64,000 bases of DNA from the NCBI GenBank assembly GCA_020850325.1, contig JADZEW010000008.1:372001-436000 (forward strand), in the 5' to 3' direction. Made by a program: the position numbers and the translations under genes. The DNA is from Methanoregulaceae archaeon (GTDB lineage Bacteria; Armatimonadota; Fimbriimonadia; Fimbriimonadales; Fimbriimonadaceae). Below are positions 26,504 to 34,268 of the stretch, piece after piece. Under the pieces are notes generated by a model that worked only from the letters and a program-made list of their open reading frames with translations, made no database searches and had not been told where the DNA came from. Each line of letters opens with the position of its first letter. The first letter of the stretch is position 1.

Positions 26504-27858
26504 GCGTTATTGGCGGAGGCGGCGGCTTCACCGGCGGCAGCAAGTCGCTGAAGTTGTCGTTTATCGATACGCTAAAGGGTGCGTGGGCCGATCCGGACCT
26601 GCGCGCCCGAATTTTGTTTGTCCTGTCGATGTTCGCCGTGTATGTCATCGGCGTGCATATCCAGGTTCCGATTCCCGGCCTCAAGACCGATCAGATCGCC
26701 GAGCTGCTTAAGAACAACCCGTACTTCCAGTTGCTCGACGTCTTCGGCGGTGGCGCTATCAAGCGAGTGTCGATTTTCGCACTGGGCTTGAACCCGTACA
26801 TTACGGCGTCGATCATCGTTCAGGTTCTCACCACGGCATTTCCGCAGTGGAAGAAGGACCTGCAAGAAGGCGGCGAATACGCGCGAAAGCAGCAGAACAA
26901 GCGGATTCGCATGCTGACGCTGGTGCTTTGTGTCGCGCAGGGCATGGGCTTCCTACAGATCATGGGTAGCGCGGGCTTGGCGCTGACGCCAATCGCGAAG
27001 TTCAGCACGCTCGTCTTCTGGACGGCAGGTGCCATGTTCGTGCTGTGGCTCGGTGAGCAGATCAGCGAGCGTGGTATCGGCAACGGCGTCTCATTGATGA
27101 TCTTCGCCGGTATCGTTATCTCGATGCCCGCACAGATCGGCATGATCAACCAACAGATTCAGGACGGAATCTTGTTCTGGTGGCAAGCGATCATCCTCGT
27201 CATCCTGTTCCTCGCTACGACTTGGTTCATCGTGCTCTTCACGAGTGCGCAGAGGCGATTGCCCATTCAGCATATGAGGCGGCAAGTCGGAACCAAGGTG
27301 ATGGGAGGGCAGACGAGCTACTTGCCGATTCCCGTGAATACGGCGGGCGTCATTCCGATCATCTTTGCGATCTCGCTGGTGTTCCTGCCGATGCAGTTCG
27401 CGAATATGTTCCCGCCGACGAGCCAGATCCACTTCACGCTCAACAAGATCGCAGAGTACATGAACCCCGGTTCGGCGATGCCTCAGGGCCTCGTCGGCAT
27501 GGCCATGTACACGCTGCTGATCTTCTTCTTCACGTACTTCTACACGGCGATCCAGTACAACGTGGAAGACTTGAGCAACAACCTGAAGCGCGCGGGGTCT
27601 TTCATTCCGGGGGTTCGTCCCGGAAAGCAGACCAAGGACTTCTTGGACGGCGTCATCAGCCGGATCACGATCGCCGGCGCCGCCTTCTTGACGGTCGTGG
27701 CGTTGATGCAATACATCGCCCCTGCGATCTCGGGAATGCCCGCTCAGAACGCCGCCCGCCTCATCGGCGGCACGTCGCTGCTGATCATGGTTAGTGTCGC
27801 CCTCGAGACGATGCGCCAGATCGAAGCGAACATCCTTATGAAGCAGTATCAGCAGTAG
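26500..27858 (+). CDS. secY: protein translocase subunit SecY
   Basis: 452-residue channel protein of the Sec translocon with ten membrane helices. Diagnostic segments are [27 protein letters not shown] (near residues 88-102), [13 protein letters not shown] and [14 protein letters not shown] 26500 overlaps the rplO stop. The N-terminus carries a glycine-rich stretch ([12 protein letters not shown]) before the first helix. Transcription ends in a strong terminator 12 nt downstream. Confidence 0.98.
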   Translation: MSVIGGGGGFTGGSKSLKLSFIDTLKGAWADPDLRARILFVLSMFAVYVIGVHIQVPIPGLKTDQIAELLKNNPYFQLLDVFGGGAIKRVSIFALGLNPYITASIIVQVLTTAFPQWKKDLQEGGEYARKQQNKRIRMLTLVLCVAQGMGFLQIMGSAGLALTPIAKFSTLVFWTAGAMFVLWLGEQISERGIGNGVSLMIFAGIVISMPAQIGMINQQIQDGILFWWQAIILVILFLATTWFIVLFTSAQRRLPIQHMRRQVGTKVMGGQTSYLPIPVNTAGVIPIIFAISLVFLPMQFANMFPPTSQIHFTLNKIAEYMNPGSAMPQGLVGMAMYTLLIFFFTYFYTAIQYNVEDLSNNLKRAGSFIPGVRPGKQTKDFLDGVISRITIAGAAFLTVVALMQYIAPAISGMPAQNAARLIGGTSLLIMVSVALETMRQIEANILMKQYQQ

Positions 27859-27870
27859 TTGGTGACGAAG

Positions 27871-27900
27871 AGGCCCGCAGGTTCGCCTGCGGGCCTTTTT
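27871..27900 (+). terminator. Rho-independent terminator after secY
   Basis: An 11-bp perfect stem AGGCCCGCAGG/CCTGCGGGCCT closes on the tetraloop TTCG and runs into T5. It separates the ribosomal-protein/secY operon from adk and map, which elsewhere are usually co-transcribed with secY. Confidence 0.95.
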
Positions 27901-27942
27901 GCCGCCTGAAGATCTCCGCCAAGGTAGCCTTAGATTCACACT

Positions 27943-28596
27943 ATGTCGCCCATCCATCTCGTACTCATCGGACCGCCCGGCGTGGGCAAGGGAACTCAGG
28001 CTGCACTCTTGGAAGAGCGGCTTGGGACTCGAACGCTCTCTTCGGGGGTGATCTTCCGCCAAGAGATCGAAGCGGAGACCGATCTGGGGCGGCTGGCGAA
28101 CAGCTACATCAAGCGAGGAGAGCTTGTGCCGAATGGCATCACGATCGAGATGATGGCCAAGCGACTGCGGTCCGACGAGGTCCGTCGTCGCGGATTTGTG
28201 CTCGACGGGTTTCCTCGGACGCTGAGGCAAGCCGACGCTCTTCAGGAACTGCTCGCCGAAATGGAGCTTCACCTCGACCGAGTCGTGTCGCTTGAGGTCG
28301 ATCTGGAAGTTGTTGTCGCCCGGCTGGCCGGGCGGCTGGGTTGCACGAAGTGCGGCGAAATCTACCACGCGGCCAACAAGCCTCCGGGTCGCGAGGGGTT
28401 GTGCGATAAGTGTGACACCCCGTTGCTGATGCGCGAGGATGACCGGCCTGAGACCGTGCGAGAGCGCCTTCGCGTGTTCAAAGAGAACACGCAGCCCGTG
28501 GTGGAGTTTTACGAAGCGCGCGGCCTCTTACGGCGCATCGACGCGAATCAGACCCCCGAGGCCGTCTACGCGAGCATTACGGAGGGCATCGTTTAG
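27943..28596 (+). CDS. adk: adenylate kinase, zinc-LID type
   Basis: 217 residues. P-loop GPPGVGKGTQ (near 10-19), FVLDGFPRTLRQ, and a LID domain with a four-cysteine zinc site (CTKC ... CDKC), the long-form LID. It balances AMP, ADP and ATP. TAGATT ends 6 nt before ATG with no Shine-Dalgarno, giving adk its own probable leaderless promoter after the secY terminator. Confidence 0.97.
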   Translation: MSPIHLVLIGPPGVGKGTQAALLEERLGTRTLSSGVIFRQEIEAETDLGRLANSYIKRGELVPNGITIEMMAKRLRSDEVRRRGFVLDGFPRTLRQADALQELLAEMELHLDRVVSLEVDLEVVVARLAGRLGCTKCGEIYHAANKPPGREGLCDKCDTPLLMREDDRPETVRERLRVFKENTQPVVEFYEARGLLRRIDANQTPEAVYASITEGIV

Positions 28597-28598
28597 CG

Positions 28599-29348
28599 AT
28601 GCCGTTGATCAAGTCTGCGGCTCAAGTGGAGCTGATGCGGGAGTCCGGACGGATCGTCGCGAAAACGCTGCGGCTCGTCTCCGACAAGATCGCCCCCGGA
28701 GTCACGCCGGTGGAGCTCGACGAGTACGCGCACGAGTTGATTCGCGCTGAGGGTGGAGTGCCGAGCTTCTTGGGCTACCGGGGTTACCCCCGGGCGACCT
28801 GCATCTCGGTGAATGAGGTCGTTGTTCACGGCATTCCGAATACAACGCCCCTCGAGAAGGGCGACATCATCACGCTTGACTTTGGCGTTGTGAAGGATGG
28901 CTGGCACGCCGACAGCGCCTGGACCTACGCGGTGGGCGATATCAAGGATGAGGCACGACGCCTGATGAACGTGACCCGGGAGTCTTTGAATCAGGGCATC
29001 GCAAAGGCGCGGCCGGGGAACACGATCGGCGATATCGGAGCGGCGGTTCAGACTTACGTCGAGCGCAACGGCTACAACGTGGTGCGCGACCTGGTCGGGC
29101 ACGGCATCGGCGAGAAGCTCCACGACGAGCCGCACAACATTCCCATGTACGGCAAGCCCGGCAAAGGCATGAAGTTGCTGGCGGGAATGACGATGTGCAT
29201 CGAGCCGATGGTGAACGCGGGCACTTGGAAGGTCAACCAGCTCGACGACGAGTGGACGATCGTGACCGCCGACGGACGCCTGGCTGCGCACTACGAGCAC
29301 ACGATCCACATCACCCCAAGTGGGGCCGAGATTCTCACGAAAGAATAG
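28599..29348 (+). CDS. map: methionine aminopeptidase, type I
   Basis: 249 residues; removes initiator Met from nascent proteins. Metal ligands are seen in LDFGVVKDGWHAD (two Asp), VGHGIGEKLHDEP (His), GMTMCIEPM (Glu) and AHYEHTIHI (Glu region). It begins 2 nt after the adk stop. The usual next genes (infA, rpmJ, rpsM, rpsK, rpsD, rpoA, rplQ) do not follow; a structured non-coding unit does. Confidence 0.97.
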   Translation: MPLIKSAAQVELMRESGRIVAKTLRLVSDKIAPGVTPVELDEYAHELIRAEGGVPSFLGYRGYPRATCISVNEVVVHGIPNTTPLEKGDIITLDFGVVKDGWHADSAWTYAVGDIKDEARRLMNVTRESLNQGIAKARPGNTIGDIGAAVQTYVERNGYNVVRDLVGHGIGEKLHDEPHNIPMYGKPGKGMKLLAGMTMCIEPMVNAGTWKVNQLDDEWTIVTADGRLAAHYEHTIHITPSGAEILTKE

Positions 29349-29496
29349 TTTCGGCTCGGTTTGTCGCGGTTTGGCTCGGTCGTCTCACAGACTGGAGGAG
29401 GGGTCAGACCGAGAGTCGAAGTGTCGTCCCACTAGCGAATCTCCATCGCCGTCCGAGCACATTTTGCCGGTTGTGGAAAACTTCCTTGAATTCCCG
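29349..29496. other. non-coding stretch between map and the ncRNA promoter
   Basis: No convincing gene. It begins with GGCTCGG-type short repeats (GGCTCGGTTTG near 29353, similar to sequence near 56466) and could form a weak imperfect hairpin CGGTC...GACCG. No T-tract terminator for map was found here. Confidence 0.4.
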
Positions 29497-29525
29497 TTGC
29501 ATTGCGCCAGTGGATCGCGTATCAT
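29497..29525 (+). promoter_or_regulatory. strong sigma-70-type promoter of the ncRNA unit
   Basis: -35 TTGCAT (29497-29502), a 17-nt spacer and -10 TATCAT (29520-29525). The predicted transcription start is about A29532. One of the best-matched -35/-10 pairs in the window; no ORF begins just downstream. Confidence 0.7.
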
Positions 29526-29531
29526 AACTAC

Positions 29532-29868
29532 AGAGACGACGGTGGTGGAGGACCACCGCTCCGGAAACGGAGACTGAAGACGTTTATCCCTTCAGACGAA
29601 TCTATTACCGTAGAAATCTTCGGAGACGCCGAAGGTACCCGAAAGGGTCGGATTGAGGTTGAGTAGTCCGGTAACCGGTAATGAGCTAGAACGAGGTCGC
29701 GACCTCGCGGGGATCCTTGGACCAGAGTCCCGTGAGCGTAGCGCCGGAGAGCCAAGTGTGTCTCCGGAATGCAACGACCCCGTTTGATGCTCGAGCGGCC
29801 TAGCCGCTTACGTGAGCAATCGCGTATTGGGCGCGTCACGATTTCGGTCGGCGGCGCGCCCTTTTAGT
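29532..29868 (+). ncRNA. candidate structured non-coding RNA (~335 nt), class not recognised
   Basis: Bounded by a promoter and a terminator, with no plausible ORF or Shine-Dalgarno. Ordered helices: GGTGGT/ACCACC (29541-29557); CTCCG-GAAA-CGGAG (29559-29572); CTGAAG/CTTCAG (29574-29595); a 7-bp helix ATTACCG/CGGTAAT (29604-29610 with 29676-29682) enclosing CTTCGG/CCGAAG (29618-29634), ACCC-GAAA-GGGT (29637-29648) and CGGA/TCCG; CGAGGT-CGCG-ACCTCG (29692-29707); CGGGG/CCCCG (29708-29712 with 29778-29782) enclosing GGAC-CAGA-GTCC and CCGGAGA/TCTCCGG (29744-29767); AGCGGC-CTA-GCCGCT (29794-29808) capped by GCTC/GAGC. Invariant motifs of RNase P RNA, tmRNA, SRP RNA and 5S rRNA were looked for and not found. 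It could instead be a long leader of the downstream AroE-like gene. Confidence 0.7.
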
Positions 29869-29869
29869 T
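29829..29869 (+). terminator. Rho-independent terminator of the ncRNA unit
   Basis: A 7-bp GC stem GGGCGCG/CGCGCCC (29829-29835 with 29855-29861) is followed by TTTTAGTTTT. Its loop contains CGGTCGGC, which is also complementary to GCCGACCG just past the T-tract (29872-29879). Confidence 0.75.
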
Positions 29870-29891
29870 TTGCCGACCGATAATCAGCACT

Positions 29892-30686
29892 ATGAATGCT
29901 GTTAAGCTCGCCGTGATCGGGGATCGGCTCGAGGACTCGCTCCTGCCTGCCGTCCTTCAAGCGGGGCTCGGCAGTCTCGGCATTGTGGGGGCAGTCAAAG
30001 TCGTCGAGGTCCCCGAAGATGAGTTCGAGGGTGCAATCATCGCGATGCAGGATGAGGGATTTGTCGGCGCGGCGATTGCGCCTCCCCACAAAGTGGCCGC
30101 GGCCAGGCTCGCTCATCGATTCTCTACGGTTCGCCACGCGATGGGCCACGCCAGCGTGCTTAAGTTCGAGAACGGCATTTGGGGGCAGAACAACGAGGTT
30201 CCGGCAATCCAGGACCTTGTCCAACACCTAGAACCGGCAACCGCCCTCGTCATGGGGGCCGGAGCGGGCGCTCGGGTCGCGGCTGTTGCCCTCTTGGAGT
30301 CAGGATGGCGGGTGAGGGTCTGGAACAGGAACGGGATGCGCTCTCGTCTACTGCAGACCACCCTGAAGGCGTTCGGCGAGGTGGACGTGTTGCCCAATGC
30401 AAACCCGACCGGTTGTAGTCTCATCATCAACGCGACGACGCTAGGCAAGCGAGCTGGCGAGAAGCCGCCGGTTGACTGGACCTTCATCCGCCGCGATACG
30501 ACGGTCATGGACCTCGTTTATCGGCGCGTCCCGACCGAGCTGTTGCGCGATGCGCAACTACGCGGATTGCCTACGATCGATGGTCGTCAACTGGTCGTTG
30601 AGAAGGCGGCCCTGTCGCTTGAGTGGTGGCTGGGCCAGCCCGTCGATCGGGCGCCAATGAACCTAGCGGCGAGTCTGAACAGGTAG
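29892..30686 (+). CDS. diverged shikimate dehydrogenase (AroE)-family protein
   Basis: 264 residues with the AroE architecture: an N-terminal substrate domain, a dinucleotide fold (MGAGAGARVAAVALL, then VWNRN) and closing motifs LIINATTLG and VMDLVYRRVPTELL. The catalytic Lys is kept in IAPPHK (NVTxPxK in AroE). However, the catalytic Asp of GxNTD is replaced (GQNNE), and the N-terminal SxSP shikimate-hydroxyl motif is missing. It may act on a different substrate or be non-catalytic. GATAAT ends 7 nt before ATG, so it may also have its own leaderless promoter in addition to the upstream unit. Confidence 0.78.
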   Translation: MNAVKLAVIGDRLEDSLLPAVLQAGLGSLGIVGAVKVVEVPEDEFEGAIIAMQDEGFVGAAIAPPHKVAAARLAHRFSTVRHAMGHASVLKFENGIWGQNNEVPAIQDLVQHLEPATALVMGAGAGARVAAVALLESGWRVRVWNRNGMRSRLLQTTLKAFGEVDVLPNANPTGCSLIINATTLGKRAGEKPPVDWTFIRRDTTVMDLVYRRVPTELLRDAQLRGLPTIDGRQLVVEKAALSLEWWLGQPVDRAPMNLAASLNR

Positions 30687-30709
30687 TCGTCCGGTATAGT
30701 CGTAGGGCC

Positions 30710-31231
30710 ATGCCAGAACTCATTGCCCAGTCGCTGATCCGCGATGTTCCCGACTTTCCGAAGCCGGGAATTCTGTTCAAAGACATCGCACCGGTTCTCG
30801 AACACCCCGCCGCGTTGCAGGAAGCCGTCGATCTCCTAGCGGAAGATGCGCGTGCCAAAGGGGCAGAGGCGATCGTCGGAATCGAGAGCCGTGGCTTCGT
30901 TTTCGGGGCACCGATTGCGTTGCAGCTTGGTGTCCCCTTCGTGATGGCTCGCAAGCTGGGCAAGCTGCCATACGACCGGATCAGCGAGGAGTACGCCCTT
31001 GAGTACGGCACCAACACGGTGGAGATGCACTCGGATTCGATCAAGACCGGCCAACTCGCCTACGTTGTCGATGACTTGCTGGCCACCGGCGGGACTGCGG
31101 CCGCTGCGGCGCGTTTGGTCGAGCGGCTCGGCGGCAAGGTGTGCGGCTTTGGTTTCATGGTCGAGTTAACATTCTTGGAAGGAAGGTCCGCATTGCGTGG
31201 ATATCCCATCAAAGCTCTGATAGAATATTGA
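30710..31231 (+). CDS. apt: adenine phosphoribosyltransferase
   Basis: 173 residues; salvages adenine with PRPP to give AMP. The opening LIRDVPDFPKPGILFKDI, ESRGFVFGAPIA and the PRPP loop VVDDLLATGGTAAAA are diagnostic. TATAGT ends 9 nt before ATG 30710 with no Shine-Dalgarno; a longer in-frame extension overlaps the AroE-like gene and is discounted. The next gene starts 1 nt after the stop but has its own -10 box. Confidence 0.96.
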   Translation: MPELIAQSLIRDVPDFPKPGILFKDIAPVLEHPAALQEAVDLLAEDARAKGAEAIVGIESRGFVFGAPIALQLGVPFVMARKLGKLPYDRISEEYALEYGTNTVEMHSDSIKTGQLAYVVDDLLATGGTAAAAARLVERLGGKVCGFGFMVELTFLEGRSALRGYPIKALIEY

Positions 31232-31232
31232 T

Positions 31233-31631
31233 ATGAAGAGATTTCTCTTGATTTCTGGTGTTGCCTTGGCGGTGGCTGGACTTGCCGTTGCGGCGCAGAA
31301 GGCGACCATCGCCGAGTTGCTGAAGAGCCCGGAGAAGTTTGATGGCAAGGTCGTCACCGTGAAGGGCAAGGTCGTAAAGTTCCAGCAGAAGACCTCGAAG
31401 GCCGGGAACGACTACTTCACGATGAAGCTCGTCGACGACAAGGATGAGCGGATCAGCGTCTACGGCCGTGGCAAGCACAAGGAACTGAAGGACGAAGCGA
31501 CGGTCGAGGTCACGGGCAAGTACGCAAAGGAAAAGAAAGTCGGCGATGTGACGTTCAAGTTCGAAGTCGATGTGACGAAGGACGAGAAGGATAAGGCGAC
31601 GAAGGACTTCGGAATCAAAGAAGTCAAGTAG
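31233..31631 (+). CDS. small exported OB-fold-like protein
   Basis: 132 residues with a signal peptide (MKRFLLISGVALAVAGLAVAA) and a lysine/aspartate-rich beta-barrel-like domain: KFDGKVVTVKGKVVKF, YFTMKLVDDKDERISVYGRG and ATVEVTGKYAKE are typical of OB-fold (tRNA_anti-like/DUF4920-type) periplasmic proteins. Function unknown. TAGAAT ends 6 nt before ATG. A strong terminator follows 15 nt after the stop. Confidence 0.7.
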   Translation: MKRFLLISGVALAVAGLAVAAQKATIAELLKSPEKFDGKVVTVKGKVVKFQQKTSKAGNDYFTMKLVDDKDERISVYGRGKHKELKDEATVEVTGKYAKEKKVGDVTFKFEVDVTKDEKDKATKDFGIKEVK

Positions 31632-31646
31632 CTTTACGCTCATACA

Positions 31647-31677
31647 ACGGGGCAAGCAAGATTGCTTGCCCCGTTTT
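31647..31677 (+). terminator. Rho-independent terminator
   Basis: Perfect stem ACGGGGCAAGCA/TGCTTGCCCCGT with an AGAT loop, followed by TTTGCTTT. It ends the apt/OB-fold transcript. Confidence 0.92.
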
Positions 31678-31735
31678 GCTTTGTGTCCCTAAGCCGAGGC
31701 CAACAAGTTGCCGAAACTACACCTAGGGAAACGCA

Positions 31736-32341
31736 ATGAAGGCAAAGGTCAACTCAGGCGCAAGCGTCAGTCTCGTTTTTTATGTGGATGGTGAACCGAT
31801 CGCCCTGACCGGTCAGGTCACGGAACTGGAACCCTTCACGCTGACGACTTCAGAAAGCCAAGCCGGCTTGATGCAGGGTGGCCGCCGCGCCATGCTGATT
31901 GTTCAAAGCGGGCGCGAGTTCTCAAAGGCTGAAGCAGAACTCGACGCCTTTCCAACCAGCGATGGCTGGAAACTGGTTGCCAAGTCATTTGGCTGGGAAA
32001 CGGTCGATCGTCGGCGCTACCCCCGCTACTCCATCAACGTGCCGATCACGATTCGCGCAGTTGTTGAGTCCGAAGGAGAGGCCAGAATCCTGTTCATCAA
32101 CGGGGTAACCGAAGATGTCAGCATCGGCGGTGCTTGGGTCAAGACCACAGAATCCCTCGACGGTGGCAGTCTGGTCGAAGTTTCGGCAGAGTTTGAGCCT
32201 GGGAACCCGATTCGAGCCCTCTCGCTTGTCAAGTGGGCCGATCCCGACCGGAACGGTCTAGGCTTTGGCGTTGAGTTCCTCGACTTCCTTGGGGGCTCGC
32301 GCTACGCGTTGCATCAGTATCTGACGCAACAGGCCGCCTAG
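31736..32341 (+). CDS. PilZ-domain c-di-GMP-binding protein
   Basis: 201 residues: an N-terminal YcgR-N-like beta domain (about 1-85) and a C-terminal PilZ domain with both ligand motifs, RRRYPRY (RxxxR, near 90-96) and EDVSIGGAW (D/NxSxxG). It should bind cyclic di-GMP and relay the signal to motility or surface machinery; the target is not evident. An HD-GYP phosphodiesterase lies 2 kb away. Confidence 0.88.
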   Translation: MKAKVNSGASVSLVFYVDGEPIALTGQVTELEPFTLTTSESQAGLMQGGRRAMLIVQSGREFSKAEAELDAFPTSDGWKLVAKSFGWETVDRRRYPRYSINVPITIRAVVESEGEARILFINGVTEDVSIGGAWVKTTESLDGGSLVEVSAEFEPGNPIRALSLVKWADPDRNGLGFGVEFLDFLGGSRYALHQYLTQQAA

Positions 32342-32370
32342 GCGGCGCGAAGCGGTAGTCTTGAAGCTGC

Positions 32371-33297
32371 GTGCAGCAGCTTCCCATCCTCATCGCGGTC
32401 ATGGGCCCCACGGCCTCGGGTAAGTCGGATCTTGCCGAGGCGATGGCGTTTGTCCTCAAGCTACCACTCATCAATGCGGATGCCTTTCAGGTGTACCGCG
32501 GGCTCGACATCGGCACCGCCAAGCCGATCGACCGGAGCAACTACCACCTAATCGACATCGTCGATCCTTGGGAGGAGTTCGGCGTCGGAGAGTGGATCCG
32601 ACGGGTATCAGACGTGTTGCCGAGGCTCTTTGCCCATGCTGGCGGGGCTATTGTCGTGGGCGGTTCGGGATACTACATTCGTGCACTCTTCGAGGGATAC
32701 CGGGACCTTGCCGACGCCCCTGATCCCCAGCGCCGTGAGGAATTGAATCAGCAAAGCCTCGAAGCTCTTGTCGCCGTGCTTCAAGAACGTGATCCGTCGG
32801 CGGCCGCAAAGGTTGATCTTCAGAACCGTGTCCGAGTGCAGCGGGCCGTCGAGCGTCTGGATGTTCCGAGGCTCGAGTGGTCGATTCCTGCGTGCCGCAA
32901 GGTCAAGTTGGCCCGGCTGCCCAACTTGGAACGCAACCGGAGGAGGATCGAACAGCGGGTGGAGGCAATGGTCCAAGCCGGCTGGCTCGACGAAATTCGC
33001 GATTTGATTTTGAGCGGAGTCCAACGCGAACACCCGGGAATGCGCGCGCACGGGTATCGTGCAATGTGGGACGTGATCCATGGGGAGCGATCGCTCAACG
33101 AAGCGATCGAGGCGACCCAGGTCGAGGTGGCTCAATACGCAAAGCGTCAACGAACGTGGTTGCGTGCCGAGCCTAACCTGATCACGATTTCCGCCGAAGA
33201 CGGGGGAGAAGCCCTCGCGACGGCCCTGGATCTGCTTTGGAGTGAAGATGGGAAAATCAATCAACCTGCAAGACATGTTCTTGAACCAGGTTCGTAA
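32371..33297 (+). CDS. miaA: tRNA dimethylallyltransferase
   Basis: 308 residues; adds dimethylallyl to A37 of tRNAs reading UNN codons. P-loop GPTASGKSDLAEA, INADAFQVYRGLDIGTAKP (DSxQxYxGxxIgTAKP-like, here with Ala-Phe), and PGMRAHGYRAMWDVIHGE. GTG 32371 follows TAGTCT by 9 nt. Its end overlaps hfq by about 50 nt; the miaA-hfq order is conserved in many bacteria. Confidence 0.95.
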   Translation: MQQLPILIAVMGPTASGKSDLAEAMAFVLKLPLINADAFQVYRGLDIGTAKPIDRSNYHLIDIVDPWEEFGVGEWIRRVSDVLPRLFAHAGGAIVVGGSGYYIRALFEGYRDLADAPDPQRREELNQQSLEALVAVLQERDPSAAAKVDLQNRVRVQRAVERLDVPRLEWSIPACRKVKLARLPNLERNRRRIEQRVEAMVQAGWLDEIRDLILSGVQREHPGMRAHGYRAMWDVIHGERSLNEAIEATQVEVAQYAKRQRTWLRAEPNLITISAEDGGEALATALDLLWSEDGKINQPARHVLEPGS

Positions 33298-33505
33298 GGA
33301 AGGCGTCGGTGTCACGATCTACCTTACGAACTCGGTGCAACTGCGCGGTTTTGTGCGCGGCTTCGATGCCTTTACGCTGCTGTTGGATGCGCCCAACAAG
33401 CCCACGCAGCTGATCTACAAGCACGCGATCGCGAGCATTGTGCCGTCTCGCAGCGTAGGAACCTACAAGTCGCCCCAAGAGATGGCGACCGACAGTGAAG
33501 ACTAG
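33248..33505 (+). CDS. hfq: RNA chaperone Hfq
   Basis: 85-residue Sm-like protein that pairs small RNAs with mRNAs. Sm1 (SINLQDMFLNQVRKEGVGVTIYL, split around residues 4-26) and the Sm2 motif LIYKHAIASIVPSR (YKHAI) are well conserved. ATG 33248 is chosen with GGAG 6 nt upstream; GTG 33242 would add two residues. Embedded between miaA (overlap ~50 nt) and dapF (overlap 11 nt), implying tight coupling. Confidence 0.96.
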   Translation: MGKSINLQDMFLNQVRKEGVGVTIYLTNSVQLRGFVRGFDAFTLLLDAPNKPTQLIYKHAIASIVPSRSVGTYKSPQEMATDSED

Positions 33506-34268
33506 CCCCTTCGATTTCACCAAGATGCACGGAATCGGTAACGATTTCGTGCTTGTTGATGCGCGCTCTGGACTGTGGTCTGAGCGTGAATCGCTTGCCC
33601 GGGCGGTGTGTGACCGACGATTTGGAGTGGGTGCAGATGGCCTCATCTTTGTCGAGACCGGTGACCTCGCCCCATATCGCATGCGGATGCTCAATCCCGA
33701 TGGATCAGAGTCGGAAATGTGTGGTAACGGACTGCGGTGCGTGGTCAGGTGGCTCATCGATCGAGGGGTCGAGCCCCACGCGATCGAGACCGGCGGACGG
33801 GTTGCTACCGTTCAGGCTTCATCGGATCGCATCTCGGTAGGGATGGGCCTTGCCGAGATCCGTCATCGCGAGTTGGTCGTTCAGGGATTCACGGGCGTGC
33901 TCGTCGATGTGGGTAATCCGCATTTTGTTGTCTTCGTCGATGACCCCTGGACGATCGAACTCGAGGTCGTAGGCCCTGAGCTCGAACATGATCCCGCATT
34001 TCCGGACCGGGCGAACATCCACTTTGCCGCGGTTACGGGCCACGACACTCTGACCCAGCGAACATGGGAGCGGCGAGCGGGAATCACGCTCGCTTGCGGC
34101 TCGGGGGCAACGGCTGGTGCCGCCGCCGCCTACGCTTTGCGTTTGGTTGGCCCCCATGTGCAGGTGCGTCTCCCTGGGGGTGATCTATGGATCAATCTCG
34201 ATACGACGGGTCATGCAACCATGAGCGGACCCGCCGAGACCGCGTTCACCGGCGTTTGGTTTGCGTAA
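33495..34268 (+). CDS. dapF: diaminopimelate epimerase
   Basis: 257 residues; converts LL- to meso-diaminopimelate for lysine and peptidoglycan. The two catalytic cysteines are present: Cys76 in MCGNGLRC and Cys201 in ACGSGATAG. The start MHGIGNDFVLVD is typical. GTG 33495 overlaps hfq by 11 nt. The 3' end overlaps the converging HD-GYP gene by 23 nt. Confidence 0.96.
   Translation: MKTSPFDFTKMHGIGNDFVLVDARSGLWSERESLARAVCDRRFGVGADGLIFVETGDLAPYRMRMLNPDGSESEMCGNGLRCVVRWLIDRGVEPHAIETGGRVATVQASSDRISVGMGLAEIRHRELVVQGFTGVLVDVGNPHFVVFVDDPWTIELEVVGPELEHDPAFPDRANIHFAAVTGHDTLTQRTWERRAGITLACGSGATAGAAAAYALRLVGPHVQVRLPGGDLWINLDTTGHATMSGPAETAFTGVWFA

Noticed and set aside
29574-29600. CTGAAGA followed by GAA resembles a hammerhead ribozyme core
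   Set aside because: The CTGAAG strand pairs perfectly with CTTCAG as a simple hairpin, and the required stem II/GAAA register does not fit.
29532-29868. RNase P RNA, tmRNA, SRP RNA or 5S rRNA
   Set aside because: GAGGAAAGTCC, the tRNA-like end, the GGAAGGAAGCAG loop and 5S conserved segments are all missing.
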